NCBI RefSeq assembly: GCF_000169155.1
Contig: NZ_AAWL01000010.1
Span: 35,970 to 99,969, forward strand
Source: Thermosinus carboxydivorans Nor1
GTDB lineage: Bacteria; Bacillota; Negativicutes; Sporomusales; Thermosinaceae
Direction: 5' to 3'
Length of the DNA stretch: 64,000 nucleotides
Both the position numbers and the translations under genes were made by a program. Shown here in pieces: positions 54,504-63,955 of the stretch (positions are counted from its first letter, which is position 1; every line of letters begins with the position of its first letter). The notes beneath the pieces were generated by a model that was not told the origin of the DNA, made no database searches, and saw only the letters and a list, made by a program, of their open reading frames with translations.

Positions 54504-55866
54504 AAAATTTCCGCCAGAATACCCCTGATTTTAATCGGGGGATGAATGGCGATTTGAAAATTCCCCTGGTTATGCTATAATTTAAGCAAACCGGAGGAGA
54601 TATTAAATGCAAACTATAACTCTTAAAATGAAACTCCTGTCTCCCAACAAAGGTAAGCTGGAGAAAATGATCCGGATGCTGGAGATCTACCACCAGGCGT
54701 GCTCCTGGTTCCTGGCCCAGGCCGAAGCACTCAATACTGTCAGCCGGGCAGTTTTAAACCGTGAAACTTATAAGCAGGCTTCGGGATTATTCGACCTAAA
54801 TCGAGGTACGCTCCAGTGCGCCATGCTTAAAGCCTTGTCTGCCAGGCGCTCCTACCTTTCCCGCAAGCAAAGGGGTAAAAAGGCTAGTCTGCCTAAGTTT
54901 GAGACAATGGTTCCGGTAATGGTGCGGCAGGACTGCTACTCTCTCCACCAGCTCCCTTCCGGGACGTGGGTTATTAAATTTCCCGTCTCTTCCGGCAGAA
55001 GCCAGATAGCCGTACCTATTGCCGCTTCTTTATATCACGTCAGAAAGCTCATAGATTTGGCAAGAGGTTCTTGCCGCCAGGGGTCTATGGAAATCTGGCG
55101 TGATAAAGGCGGCGAATGGTACGTTTCTATATCTCTTATATATGAACCAAGTTTTAAAGAGCCAAGCGGCGTAATAGGGGTCGACTTTGGGATAGTAAAA
55201 TTGGCCGTACTGTCAAGCAATATCTTTTTTGACGGTCGCCCGATAAGGTGGCGCAAAGAACATTGGGCAGAGCGGCGCAAAGCGCTACAGCAGACAGGCC
55301 GGCTTTCCCGCATGAAGAAAGAAGCTGGTCATGAGCGCAGGTGGATGCGCTATATCAACCACTGCATTTCTAAGCGCATTGTGCAGATAGCGAAGGATGA
55401 AGGTAAAGCCATCGCGCTGGAACAGCTAACCGGTATTCGCGAGCGGGTCAGAGGTTCAAAGAAGTTCAACCGGATGCTGTCCGGCTGGAATTTCAAAGAA
55501 TTGGCATCTTTTATCGAGTACAAAGCCGCTCTTGCCGGAGTGCTGGTTTTCTACGTTGACCCCAAAGAGACTTCCAAGACTTGTCCGAAGTGCGGGAATG
55601 TTTCCCGCTGCAACCGCAAAACGCAGGGTTGGTTCAAATGTATCAAATGTGGCTACCAATCCGATGCGGACAGAGTTGGTGCCTTAAACATTGCCGCCAA
55701 AGCGCTCAATGCTCTTGGGGCATGACCCTAGGAGAAAGGGGAGTGTGGCACCCCTTAAGGCCAAGGTGATGATCCGGGTCGACCGGGGAATGCTGGCTAA
55801 CCTGCGATTGGTCAATCGCCATCCCACGTTGGGATGCCCCTCAATTTATTGAGGGGAGGATGTCAC
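54504..55866 (+). mobile_element. IS200/IS605-group TnpB-only element, copy 2
   Basis: Nearly identical to copy 1 over 1.36 kb, in the same orientation, again without tnpA and again preceded by TTAC at the end of a terminator T-tract. One G is missing from the left-end G run, and the first 100 bases show a few substitutions. Left and right hairpins are intact. Confidence 0.88.
54607..55725 (+). CDS. tnpB: TnpB RNA-guided nuclease, copy 2
   Basis: 372 aa, intact, same RuvC residues (Asp193, Glu272, Asp in QSDADRVGALNIA) and zinc ribbon (TCPKCG, KCIKCGY) as copy 1. Pro at 327 is the usual residue in such ribbons, so copy 2 may be the parental form. ATG follows GGAGGAG. Confidence 0.95.
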   Translation: MQTITLKMKLLSPNKGKLEKMIRMLEIYHQACSWFLAQAEALNTVSRAVLNRETYKQASGLFDLNRGTLQCAMLKALSARRSYLSRKQRGKKASLPKFETMVPVMVRQDCYSLHQLPSGTWVIKFPVSSGRSQIAVPIAASLYHVRKLIDLARGSCRQGSMEIWRDKGGEWYVSISLIYEPSFKEPSGVIGVDFGIVKLAVLSSNIFFDGRPIRWRKEHWAERRKALQQTGRLSRMKKEAGHERRWMRYINHCISKRIVQIAKDEGKAIALEQLTGIRERVRGSKKFNRMLSGWNFKELASFIEYKAALAGVLVFYVDPKETSKTCPKCGNVSRCNRKTQGWFKCIKCGYQSDADRVGALNIAAKALNALGA

Positions 55867-55882
55867 GCTGGTGGCCTTTGTT
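55726..55882 (+). ncRNA. Predicted omega/reRNA scaffold and guide, TnpB copy 2
   Basis: Same conserved structured right end as copy 1. The guide would be GCTGGTGGCCTTTGTT (55867-55882), which comes from a broken gene fragment rather than from a repeat. Confidence 0.7.
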
Positions 55883-55942
55883 CCGGACGAACGGGTAAAC
55901 GAAGCAGTACAAATTATTAAGCAGAATGAAGGTTTCGTGTAA
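55868..55942 (+). pseudogene. 3' fragment of an unknown gene cut by TnpB element 2
   Basis: The frame reads LVAFVPDERVNEAVQIIKQN, then EGFV and a stop, and is followed by its own terminator. There is no start. The remainder of the gene is not found on the other side of the element. The pattern slightly recalls the end of P-II-like small regulators, but 24 residues do not allow assignment. Confidence 0.45.
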
Positions 55943-55948
55943 TTGGCG

Positions 55949-55972
55949 GCTGCCCGGCGGGGCGGCTTTTTT
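55949..55972 (+). terminator. Terminator of the disrupted gene
   Basis: GCTGCCC and GGGCGGC (one G-U pair) followed by TTTTTT. Confidence 0.75.
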
Positions 55973-55974
55973 CT

Positions 55975-56275
55975 ATATCCCCATATCAAAGTATAAATTT
56001 TTAACCGCGCAGATATTCATGACATAAATGTCATCACAAAACATGAAAACATTGAAGTTTAACCACGAAGATAATAATGCCAATAAATTGGCACCACAAA
56101 AGCATGAAAATAGTTATTCAACCGCGGAGAGCGCAGAAAGCGCGATTTCATCGCGCTAAAGTAAAAATACCCTCCGTGTCCTCTGCGGTTCTATAATATA
56201 AATTCAAGCGCGACAACTGTCGCGCGCGTAGCCCTTTGCGTTCTTTGCGCCCTTCGCGGTTTTACACTTTCGGCG
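55975..56275. repeat. Intergenic repeat family A, copy 6 (longest, partly duplicated)
   Basis: Begins CATATCAAAGTATAAATTTT like copy 5, has one unit with ATGACATAAATGTCAT, a second with ATGCCAATAAATTGGCA, then CATGAAAATAGTTATTCAACC and arms GCGGAGAGCGCAG...CTCCGTGTCCTCTGCGG. Two half-units lie in tandem. Together with 56276-56387 it makes a 400-base stretch without a gene; no clear promoter for tamB was recognised. Confidence 0.75.
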
Positions 56276-56387
56276 CAGCGCATAACCCAAATTTTTCCGT
56301 GCAGAATAATATTCCAGCCAGGTGCTACAGGAAGATAGACGGGTTATGTCGAATGTAGCAGGTACTGATTATGCAGGAGGCGCATCC

Positions 56388-59300
56388 ATGCGTCAAAAGT
56401 CCCTGGTTTTACTGCTTATCGCCGCCGCCATTATGGTGATCGCCGCCGGCCTTTGGGGAAGCGGGCGGAGTCAGGCGGTATTGGCCCGCATGCAGGATAA
56501 AGTAGCGGAAGAACTCGGCCGCGCCGCAGGCGGGCGAGTGACCTTTGCCCGGGTGGAAGTAACCGGCTATAACAAACTGAGCTTTTATGACGTGGCTGTT
56601 TATGATGCCCGGGGAGAGCGGCTGGCTGCCAGCGAGCGCGTTACCGTCACTATATCCCTGACGAGCATGCTCAGCGGCCATTTCGGTCCCGAGGCCGTTA
56701 CCAGCGTGACGCTTGAGCGGCCGCTGCTCGAGCTTATCCAGCATCATGACGGCCGGTGGAACGTAGAGCAGTTTCTTGATCGACCCGGCCGTGACGGTTC
56801 GGCTTGTCGGGCCCGCATCACCCTGGAAGATGGCACGGTCAGTATGCGCAGCCCGCAAGGGGCATGGCAGGCGGAAAAAGTCAGCGGTACTATTGATTTC
56901 GTACATAATCCGACAATATTCATTAAGCTGGATAGCACCGTCGATGGGGCAAAAGTTACGGCCGAAGGAACGCTAAATACCGACGGCCAGGGCGTAGTCC
57001 GTCTGACGGCGGCAGAGGCTCCCTTGACGCGCTTGGCCGCGCTGGCGCCGGCCGGCAGCATGGTCAAGCTCACCGCGGGCACTGCCCAAGACATAATGCT
57101 TACCGTAAGACGGGACGGGCAGGGCCTGACCTATGCCGGCGAGGCGCGCATTGCTGGCGCCGCCCTGGACATTGACGGCATTCCTATTCGCGATGGCAGC
57201 GCTCTGCTGACTATAACGCCGCAATACCTTTATTTATACAAGGGCAAGGCGACAATCCACGGCCAGACGGTCACCGTGCACGGCCGGATTGCGCTCGCAA
57301 CCAGCGAGCCGGTGCTCGATCTCGCGGTGGCGTCGGCGGCCTTTGATCCGGCGGCTTTGGGCTATGAGCCGCTGCAGGGCCCGCTGGCCTTTAAACTGAC
57401 GGTTGCCGGGACGGCGGCAAATCCGGTCGTGACCGGCCAAGCCGCCTTGCGGGATGGGCGTATCGCCGGCTACCCCGTGACTAATTTGCAAACGAAAATC
57501 GTGCTAAAAAATAAAGTCCTGACCGTCACTGACGGTACGGTCAACGCCTTTGGCGGCCGGGTGGCCGTGAAGGGCACATTGGATCTGACCGGTCAAAATT
57601 ACGAGCTGTATGTGACGGCCAGCGGCCTGGACGCCGGCGCGCTGCCCGGCACGGCTTCCCGGCTGAGCGGCCGCATCGAGGGCGATTTCTTTGTTGCCGG
57701 CCAGGCTGGGGAAATGCCGACCGTCGCCAGCGGTACGGTCGTGGTGCAGGGCGGGCAGGCGGCCGGTATACCGTTTGCCGAGCTCAAAGCCGGTCTGTAC
57801 AAATCAGGTGAACAGATTACGCTCGACTATATGAATATCAAAACCGGCCAAGGGTTGCTGACTGCCAGCGGCAAAATAGCGGGGCAGGCGCTCGATCTTG
57901 CCGTTTGTGGTTATCAGGCGCCCTTGTCGGCGCTGGCGCCGGTCGCTTTTGGCCTGCTTCCCGACGGTACGGCCGACTTTAGCGGCACGGTAACCGGCAC
58001 ACTTGATCGCCCGGAAGCCAGCATCACTTTTACCGCCACCAACGGCCGCGTCCTTCACCAGCCGTTCCGGACGGCGACCGGCGGCCTCAAGCTGCATTCC
58101 GGGCAGCTGGTGCTGGATAATATCGTCGCCGCAAGCGGCCCGGCCGTCTACCGGATAAGCGGGACAATCAGCCTTACCGGGGAGCAGGCAGTGAATCTAA
58201 CGGTGACGACCCGCCAGGTACGGGCCGAGAACCTTATTCTCCTGGTGGCGCCCGGCGAGCGCCTGACTGGCAATGTGGACAGCGATTTTGTGCTCACCGG
58301 GCCGGCAAGTAACCCCAATGCCGCCGGTACGGTAACGCTGACCGAGGGCAGCTTTCGCGGTCAGTTGATTGCCAAAGCGGTTGGCCGCTTCCACCGCCAG
58401 GATGGCGTAACGATTATTGATGATGCACTCATTCACTCGCTAAACACGGAAATTCGGCTCAGCGGTCGCGTGGACGCCAACAATGAACTCAATATTAAGC
58501 TCGCCGCTCAGGACATTGACTTGGCGCGGTTTAACTATGGCCTGCCCTATCCGGTAACTGGCCGGGCTACTTTTAGTGGCACCCTCAGCGGGCCAGCCAG
58601 CGCGCCAGTGTTTTATGGGGAAGTCACGGCAGCCAAACTTGTGCTGGCCGAACGCGAAGTAGAAAATGTACGTGGCATTATCAGCGTCAACGCTGGGCGC
58701 ATCCATATTCCTCACTTTGGGTTCAGCCAAGCCCAGGGGACCTTTGCCTTTAGCGGCACCTTTGACCTTAATACCCGCTGGGTGGACGGCAGCCTTGATG
58801 TGACCAACGGTGATCTGGCTGGAATACTTGCCGTTGTTCGCGTGCCGGCCAAGGGTATTGAGGGGCGGCTGGACGGCCATGTCATGGTCAATGGCGCCGC
58901 CGACCGCCCCAATATCGCCGTCACCGGCAAGCTTCGCCAAGGCAAACTCCGGAACTATCCCCTGGACAGCGTTGACCTTGATGTCGAACTCACGAACAAT
59001 ATCCTGACCATTCACACCTTTACGGCCCAACAAGGAACGGGGATTTTGGCGGCCCGTGGCGTTGCCAACCTGGATGGGCCACTAAATCTGGAGATCGGCG
59101 GCCGGGACATTGATGCCGGGCTATTGACCGCCTGGTTCGACGCTGCGGTCACCACCAAAGGCAAACTAAGTTTTGCCGCCCAGGTTTCCGGCACCGCCAG
59201 GCATCCCCATACGGCGGTGTCCATGGAAATTGCCGGCGGCCAGCTGGGTAGCGCCACCTTTGATAGCCTGTACGGCTTGTTTATCTTGGACAACGGCAGC

Positions 59301-60722
59301 ATTCGCGTCGACCAAATCTTGCTGACTAAAGGGCCCTACCGGGCCAGCGCTTACGGCGTTATTCCGTTGGCGGCGCTCAGCCAGGAAGGGCGGAGTCAGG
59401 CCAGCGTTGCCGACCAGATGGATCTCAGACTGCGGCTGGAACAGGCCAACCTCAGCATTCTGCCGCTTCTGACGCGGGAAGTAGCCTGGGCGGCCGGCGA
59501 AACCAAAGGTGAGCTCACCATCGGCGGCACGCTGGCCGAACCCACCCTGCGGGGACAAATTCTCGTCAAAAACGGGGCGATCAAACTGGCGTCGCTTGCC
59601 GAGCCCATCCAAAATGTGGCGGTTGATATTCAGTTTGATGGTGATAAAATTAATATAAAAACCTTTGACGGGCAGATGGGGGGTGGGTCCTACCGGCTGG
59701 CCGGGGCGCTGCGCCTGCAAGGGATGGCGCTCGCCGACTACGACCTGCTCCTGGTCCTTGACCACCTGGGGATTAGCCATAAATATTTCCACGGCCCGCT
59801 AAACGGCACGCTCACCCTGACCAGCCGCGGCGGCACCCCTTTCTTGAGCGGCCGGCTGCTCTTTGAGAACGCCGAAATCGATATCCCGCTTGTGCCCGAA
59901 TTCGCGGCAGCTGACTGGGATCTTGGCCTGGACGTCGAACTTGTGGCTGGCAACAAGGTCCGTCTCCATAACCCATACATGTATGACATTCTTGTTACCG
60001 GTCGGGCCAAATTCGCCGGAAGCGTCCGTCAGCCGGCCGCCAGCGGCCGGTTTGAGGCGATCCGCGGCACGGTCAGTTATCTGCGCACCATCTTCCGGCT
60101 GAAGGAAGCGCGGGCCGAATTTACCCAGTATGGCTCGTTTGAGCCGGTCATTCATCTCAGCGCCGAAACGCGGCTGGAGCGCACCCAGGTGCTGCTTGAC
60201 TTGCATGGTCCGGTGACGTCGATGGAAATGCGGCTTACCGCCGTGCCGGCCATGAGTCAGCAGGAAATCTTGTCGCTGCTCACCCTGCGCAGCCGCTATT
60301 TTGACAAACAAAAAAGCGCGAGCACCGGACGGGACGCGGGGCTTGACCGGGAGGAAGTGATGAGCCTCCTTGACGCCGGGTTGCAGATGCGCTTCATCGC
60401 CGAGATGGAAGATGCCTTCCGCCGCGCCTTCGGTCTGGACGAGTTTCGCGTGGTGCGCGGGACGCTGGCCGCCGACGGCCGGACCGATAAAAATGCGACC
60501 GATAAAACCGAACAAGAGCTCTACACCGACCGCGAGGTCTATAACATTGAAGTCAGCAAGTATGTCAATGACCGGCTGATGCTTAGTTACACGCTGGGGG
60601 TTGGTCACAACGAGCGGACGATGGGTTTTCGCTACGACCTTACTCGTCGCTTCAGTATTACCGGCTCAGTCGATGAACAAAATCACCGCCGGTTTGGTCT
60701 GGAAACACGGTTTAGATTTTAG
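56388..60722 (+). CDS. tamB: TamB-family intermembrane protein (DUF490)
   Basis: 1444 aa. An N-terminal anchor (LVLLLIAAAIMVIAAGLWG) is followed by an AsmA-like region and more than 900 residues of repeating beta strands typical of the lipid-conducting groove. The C-terminal TamB domain covers roughly the last 350 residues (AVPAMSQQEILSLLTLRSR, GRATFSG and SGRFEAIRGTVSYLR elements). TamB-type proteins span the periplasm and move phospholipids to the outer membrane. The ATG at 56388 is chosen because GGAGGCG precedes it. No TamA is adjacent; the BamA downstream is probably its outer-membrane partner, as in other Negativicutes. Confidence 0.92.
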   Translation: MRQKSLVLLLIAAAIMVIAAGLWGSGRSQAVLARMQDKVAEELGRAAGGRVTFARVEVTGYNKLSFYDVAVYDARGERLAASERVTVTISLTSMLSGHFGPEAVTSVTLERPLLELIQHHDGRWNVEQFLDRPGRDGSACRARITLEDGTVSMRSPQGAWQAEKVSGTIDFVHNPTIFIKLDSTVDGAKVTAEGTLNTDGQGVVRLTAAEAPLTRLAALAPAGSMVKLTAGTAQDIMLTVRRDGQGLTYAGEARIAGAALDIDGIPIRDGSALLTITPQYLYLYKGKATIHGQTVTVHGRIALATSEPVLDLAVASAAFDPAALGYEPLQGPLAFKLTVAGTAANPVVTGQAALRDGRIAGYPVTNLQTKIVLKNKVLTVTDGTVNAFGGRVAVKGTLDLTGQNYELYVTASGLDAGALPGTASRLSGRIEGDFFVAGQAGEMPTVASGTVVVQGGQAAGIPFAELKAGLYKSGEQITLDYMNIKTGQGLLTASGKIAGQALDLAVCGYQAPLSALAPVAFGLLPDGTADFSGTVTGTLDRPEASITFTATNGRVLHQPFRTATGGLKLHSGQLVLDNIVAASGPAVYRISGTISLTGEQAVNLTVTTRQVRAENLILLVAPGERLTGNVDSDFVLTGPASNPNAAGTVTLTEGSFRGQLIAKAVGRFHRQDGVTIIDDALIHSLNTEIRLSGRVDANNELNIKLAAQDIDLARFNYGLPYPVTGRATFSGTLSGPASAPVFYGEVTAAKLVLAEREVENVRGIISVNAGRIHIPHFGFSQAQGTFAFSGTFDLNTRWVDGSLDVTNGDLAGILAVVRVPAKGIEGRLDGHVMVNGAADRPNIAVTGKLRQGKLRNYPLDSVDLDVELTNNILTIHTFTAQQGTGILAARGVANLDGPLNLEIGGRDIDAGLLTAWFDAAVTTKGKLSFAAQVSGTARHPHTAVSMEIAGGQLGSATFDSLYGLFILDNGSIRVDQILLTKGPYRASAYGVIPLAALSQEGRSQASVADQMDLRLRLEQANLSILPLLTREVAWAAGETKGELTIGGTLAEPTLRGQILVKNGAIKLASLAEPIQNVAVDIQFDGDKINIKTFDGQMGGGSYRLAGALRLQGMALADYDLLLVLDHLGISHKYFHGPLNGTLTLTSRGGTPFLSGRLLFENAEIDIPLVPEFAAADWDLGLDVELVAGNKVRLHNPYMYDILVTGRAKFAGSVRQPAASGRFEAIRGTVSYLRTIFRLKEARAEFTQYGSFEPVIHLSAETRLERTQVLLDLHGPVTSMEMRLTAVPAMSQQEILSLLTLRSRYFDKQKSASTGRDAGLDREEVMSLLDAGLQMRFIAEMEDAFRRAFGLDEFRVVRGTLAADGRTDKNATDKTEQELYTDREVYNIEVSKYVNDRLMLSYTLGVGHNERTMGFRYDLTRRFSITGSVDEQNHRRFGLETRFRF

Positions 60723-60745
60723 TATTAGTAAAAGGATGATGGTCC

Positions 60746-61393
60746 ATGCTTTTTGCCCAATATCTGGATGAACTCAAGAAAATCCGCCTGCTCGAGCCGG
60801 CGGAAGAAGCGGCGTTGTGGCGCGGTTTCAAGGTCGATGGCTGCCTTGATTGTCGCCGTCGGCTGATTGAGCACTACCAACCGCTGGTCTTCAAAGAGGC
60901 TATGCGTTGGCGGGCGCACGAGGGCGTTGTCATGGACCTTATCCAGGAGGGTACGGTCGGCCTGATCGAGGCGGTGGAAAACTTCGACCCGGAACGGGGC
61001 GTAGCCTTCAGCTTGTATGCTCCGCACCGCATCCGCGGCCGGATGCTCACTTATCTGGAGCGGGAAGGCAAACGAAAGTGGGCGTCCATTGACGGCCCGG
61101 CAGACGAGGACGAGAGTGGTACACTGGCCGACCGGCTGGTGGATGAGGCGGCGGCCGTTCCCGAGCAGGCCGAGCGCAACTTCCTTATCGAACCAGGTGC
61201 TGCAGGCGCTGGGACGGTGCCGGCCAAAGAGCAGCTGGTGTTGAGCGGCGTGTACCTGGAAGAACGGGAACCTAAGCAGCTGGCTGAAGCGCTGGACATG
61301 AGCCTGTCTCACCTGTACCGCCTGCAGAAGCAGGGCATCCGCCGCGTGCGCGGCATGCTGGCCCGACTGATGCACGAACTGAAAGCAAAATAA
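60746..61393 (+). CDS. Sigma70-family RNA polymerase sigma factor
   Basis: 215 aa. Region 2 is recognisable (RRRLIEHYQPLVFKEAMRWR, VMDLIQEGTVGLIEAVENFD, YAPHRIRGRMLTYL) and region 4 ends the protein (QLVLSGVYLEEREPKQLAEA, LDMSLSHLYRLQKQGIRRVR). Regions 1.2 and 3 are short or missing, as in sporulation/motility-type alternative sigma factors or their relatives. The ATG follows AAAGGATGATGG, 23 bases after tamB, so it is part of the outer-membrane gene block. Whether it controls these genes is unknown. No anti-sigma factor is visible. Confidence 0.8.
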   Translation: MLFAQYLDELKKIRLLEPAEEAALWRGFKVDGCLDCRRRLIEHYQPLVFKEAMRWRAHEGVVMDLIQEGTVGLIEAVENFDPERGVAFSLYAPHRIRGRMLTYLEREGKRKWASIDGPADEDESGTLADRLVDEAAAVPEQAERNFLIEPGAAGAGTVPAKEQLVLSGVYLEEREPKQLAEALDMSLSHLYRLQKQGIRRVRGMLARLMHELKAK

Positions 61394-61548
61394 AGTTTAT
61401 AACAGCGAAAACAAGTAGAAAACAGGAGCTTTTGCAGTGAATTTTATAATAATCCCGAAATAAGCCTGTTTTTTACCGATAAGATAAGCCCAGAATCGGT
61501 CCCCTTCTCAGGATTATAAAAATGTAGGTATAATAGAGGGGTGGTGAA

Positions 61549-62100
61549 ATGGCGGACTTCAAGCAGCGTATTACCCGTAATCTCCGCAGTGCTCGGCAGT
61601 GGCTCACCCGGGCGGAAGAAGCCTTTGACCGGGATCAGGACATTCGGGGCGAGCTTGATCTCTTGTTGGCCCAGGCCGAGCTTCAGCATGCCAGAGAGCA
61701 GCATCGCTCGCGGCAGTGGCGCTATAAATACTCGCTGCTGCGCCATGGTCTGGCGCTCGTGCTTGCCGTCAGTGTCGCCGTCGGCGGGGCGGGCGCTTAC
61801 TGGTGGCTGCAGCGCCAGGAAGCCGCCATTCCTATTCCGCTCGCCACGCCCCAGCCGCGGCCGGCGGCGGGGGAACAGACCGTACCGCAAGGCCCAGAGC
61901 AACCGCGGCCGGAAAATGCCAAACCGGTCACTGTCGCGGCTCAGCCGGCGACCGAGCCGCCCAAGCAGGCGGAGGCGGTGCGTCAGGAACCGGCGGTGAA
62001 GGAGGCCCGCCCAGGCGGTCATGATGTTAATCTGCCGCCTGAGGAAATACAAAAACTTATCCGGGCGGCCGGCAAATCCTTGCGCGGCCAGCAACCTTAA
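61549..62100 (+). CDS. Single-pass membrane protein with Pro-rich tail, unknown family
   Basis: 183 aa. The N-terminal 65 residues are charged and helical (KQRITRNLRSARQWLTRAEE, AEEAFDRDQDIRGELDLLLA), followed by one membrane helix (LALVLAVSVAVGGAGAYWWL), a Pro/Ala/Gln-rich periplasmic linker and a short conserved-looking end (PPEEIQKLIRAAGKSLRG). It sits 14 bases before bamA, which suggests a part in envelope assembly. I do not recognise it. A TATAAT at 61529-61534 lies just upstream. Confidence 0.65.
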   Translation: MADFKQRITRNLRSARQWLTRAEEAFDRDQDIRGELDLLLAQAELQHAREQHRSRQWRYKYSLLRHGLALVLAVSVAVGGAGAYWWLQRQEAAIPIPLATPQPRPAAGEQTVPQGPEQPRPENAKPVTVAAQPATEPPKQAEAVRQEPAVKEARPGGHDVNLPPEEIQKLIRAAGKSLRGQQP

Positions 62101-62114
62101 TAAGGAGGTAATGC

Positions 62115-63881
62115 ATGACGAGAACTCGACGCTACGGGCTACTATTCTTTGCGGCTATTTTCGCGCTCAGCATCGTCGTTGGCGCCTTGACGCCGGCGTT
62201 TGCCGCCGACCTCACCGGCCGGACGGTAACGGCGGTGGCCGTTGCCGGCAATAAGGCCGTAGCCGAAAGCACCATCATGGCGGCGGTCAAGACCAAGCCG
62301 GGCGATATTTTGAGCGCGGACAAGATTAAAGAGGACATGCAGGCCATTTACGAACTTGGCTACTTTTTTGATGTCGTAGCTAATTTCACCGAAGTTCCGG
62401 AAGGCGTCAAAGTAGTCTATACCGTTTTGGAAAACCCCGCCCTACAGGACGTTGTCTTCAAGGGCAACACCAAAGTGACGACCGACAAGCTTAATTCGCT
62501 TGTTACCGCCGAAAAGGGCAAGACGCTGAACACTAAGATCCTCAACGACAACATGCGGGCCATCGAGCAGTATTACCACGACCAGGGCTATATTCTCGCC
62601 CGGGTCAGCGATGTGGCCATGAGCCCGACCGGGGTGCTGACCATTACCATTAACGAAGGCATCCTGGAAGACATTGTCGTTAAGGGCAACGACAAGACCA
62701 AGAAGTATGTCATTACCCGGGAAATGAAGCTTAAACCGGGCGAGCCGTTTAACGTCAAGGACGCCCGCCGCAGCATGCAAAAAGTGTACAACCTCGGCTA
62801 CTTCGAGGATGTCAACATGAAGCTCAATCCCGGTAAAGAACCCAACGGCGTAGTGCTGGAAACCAGCGTTGTTGAGCAAAAAACAGGCACCTTCTCCATC
62901 GGCGCCGGCTACAGCAAGGCTGACGGCCTGGTCGGCATCATCGAGCTGGGCGACAACAACTTCCGCGGCACCGGTGACAAGGTGAAAGTGCACTGGGAGT
63001 TTGGCGGCAACAGCGGCAGCAACAACAACTACGAATTTAGCTACACCCGTCCCTGGCTGGACCAAAAACAGACATCGTTGGGCTTCAATATTTACAATAT
63101 GACCAATCAGTATGACGACTACTACGATAACGGTGACCTGCGCTCCACCTACGACAGAAAGCGCCAGGGCTGGGACATTACCCTTGGCCGTCCGGCTGGT
63201 GAATATATTCAAAACTATATTACCTTAAAAAACCGCCGCGACACCTATGTAAAATATGTCGATGGCCCGGTGGATTACATGGCGACACCAGGGTCGGCCA
63301 ACTACAATGCCAGCTACAACCAACAGTACCTCCAAGACAACTTCGGGCTGACCCGCAGCATTACCCTTATGCGGGTCTATGACTCCCGCGATAACGTCTT
63401 CAATCCTACCGAGGGCCGGCGTTATTCGCTTGCGGCCGAGTTTGCCGGCGGCCTGCTGGGCGGCGATTTTGACTTCAACAAATACACCGCCGAAGGCCGG
63501 CAATACCTGAAAGTGGGCCGTTCGCAAGTGGTGGCCTTCCGTCTCACCGTCGGTTATGCCGATGGCAAGATGCCGGAAGCCGGCAAGTTTGCTGTCGGCG
63601 GCGCCGATACCCTGCGCGGATACAATGACGATCAGTTTAAAGGCGACAAAATGTTTGCGGCCACGGCCGAATACCGCTTCCCGGTGGCTCAAAAGGTTCA
63701 GGGTGTGGTATTCACCGATGTGGGCAATGCCTGGGACGGTGACCACTATAAGCTGAACGACCTGAAAACCGGCGCCGGTGTGGGGCTCAGGATAACTACC
63801 CCGATCGGACCGATCCGCATCGACTACGCTGTCGGCGAGCAGGGCAGCCGGACGCACTTTAGCTTTGGCGGCCAGTTCTAA
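62115..63881 (+). CDS. bamA: BamA/Omp85 outer-membrane protein assembly factor
   Basis: 588 aa. Signal peptide (LLFFAAIFALSIVVGALTPA), then three POTRA domains: about 30-105 (VTAVAVAGNKAVAESTIMAA), 106-180 (LQDVVFKGNTKVTTDKLNSL) and 181-255 (EDIVVKGNDKTKKYVITREM). The 16-strand barrel follows, with the L6-loop motif LRGYNDDQFKG (VRGF/Y type) and the final IDYAVGEQGSRTHFSFGGQF ending in Phe. E. coli BamA has five POTRA domains, so this is a short form. AAGGAGG precedes the ATG. It is the strongest single piece of evidence for an outer membrane. Confidence 0.96.
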   Translation: MTRTRRYGLLFFAAIFALSIVVGALTPAFAADLTGRTVTAVAVAGNKAVAESTIMAAVKTKPGDILSADKIKEDMQAIYELGYFFDVVANFTEVPEGVKVVYTVLENPALQDVVFKGNTKVTTDKLNSLVTAEKGKTLNTKILNDNMRAIEQYYHDQGYILARVSDVAMSPTGVLTITINEGILEDIVVKGNDKTKKYVITREMKLKPGEPFNVKDARRSMQKVYNLGYFEDVNMKLNPGKEPNGVVLETSVVEQKTGTFSIGAGYSKADGLVGIIELGDNNFRGTGDKVKVHWEFGGNSGSNNNYEFSYTRPWLDQKQTSLGFNIYNMTNQYDDYYDNGDLRSTYDRKRQGWDITLGRPAGEYIQNYITLKNRRDTYVKYVDGPVDYMATPGSANYNASYNQQYLQDNFGLTRSITLMRVYDSRDNVFNPTEGRRYSLAAEFAGGLLGGDFDFNKYTAEGRQYLKVGRSQVVAFRLTVGYADGKMPEAGKFAVGGADTLRGYNDDQFKGDKMFAATAEYRFPVAQKVQGVVFTDVGNAWDGDHYKLNDLKTGAGVGLRITTPIGPIRIDYAVGEQGSRTHFSFGGQF

Positions 63882-63900
63882 CAACCATACACTGCAGCCC

Positions 63901-63934
63901 GCGCGAGTCAGGCCAGCCGGCCTGACTCTTGCGC
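63901..63934 (+). terminator. Stem-loop after bamA
   Basis: GAGTCAGGCC and GGCCTGACTC around AGCC, extended by GCGC/GCGC. No T run follows, so it may attenuate rather than end transcription before the next gene. Confidence 0.5.
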
Positions 63935-63955
63935 TAAGGGAGGTTGACGGTTATT

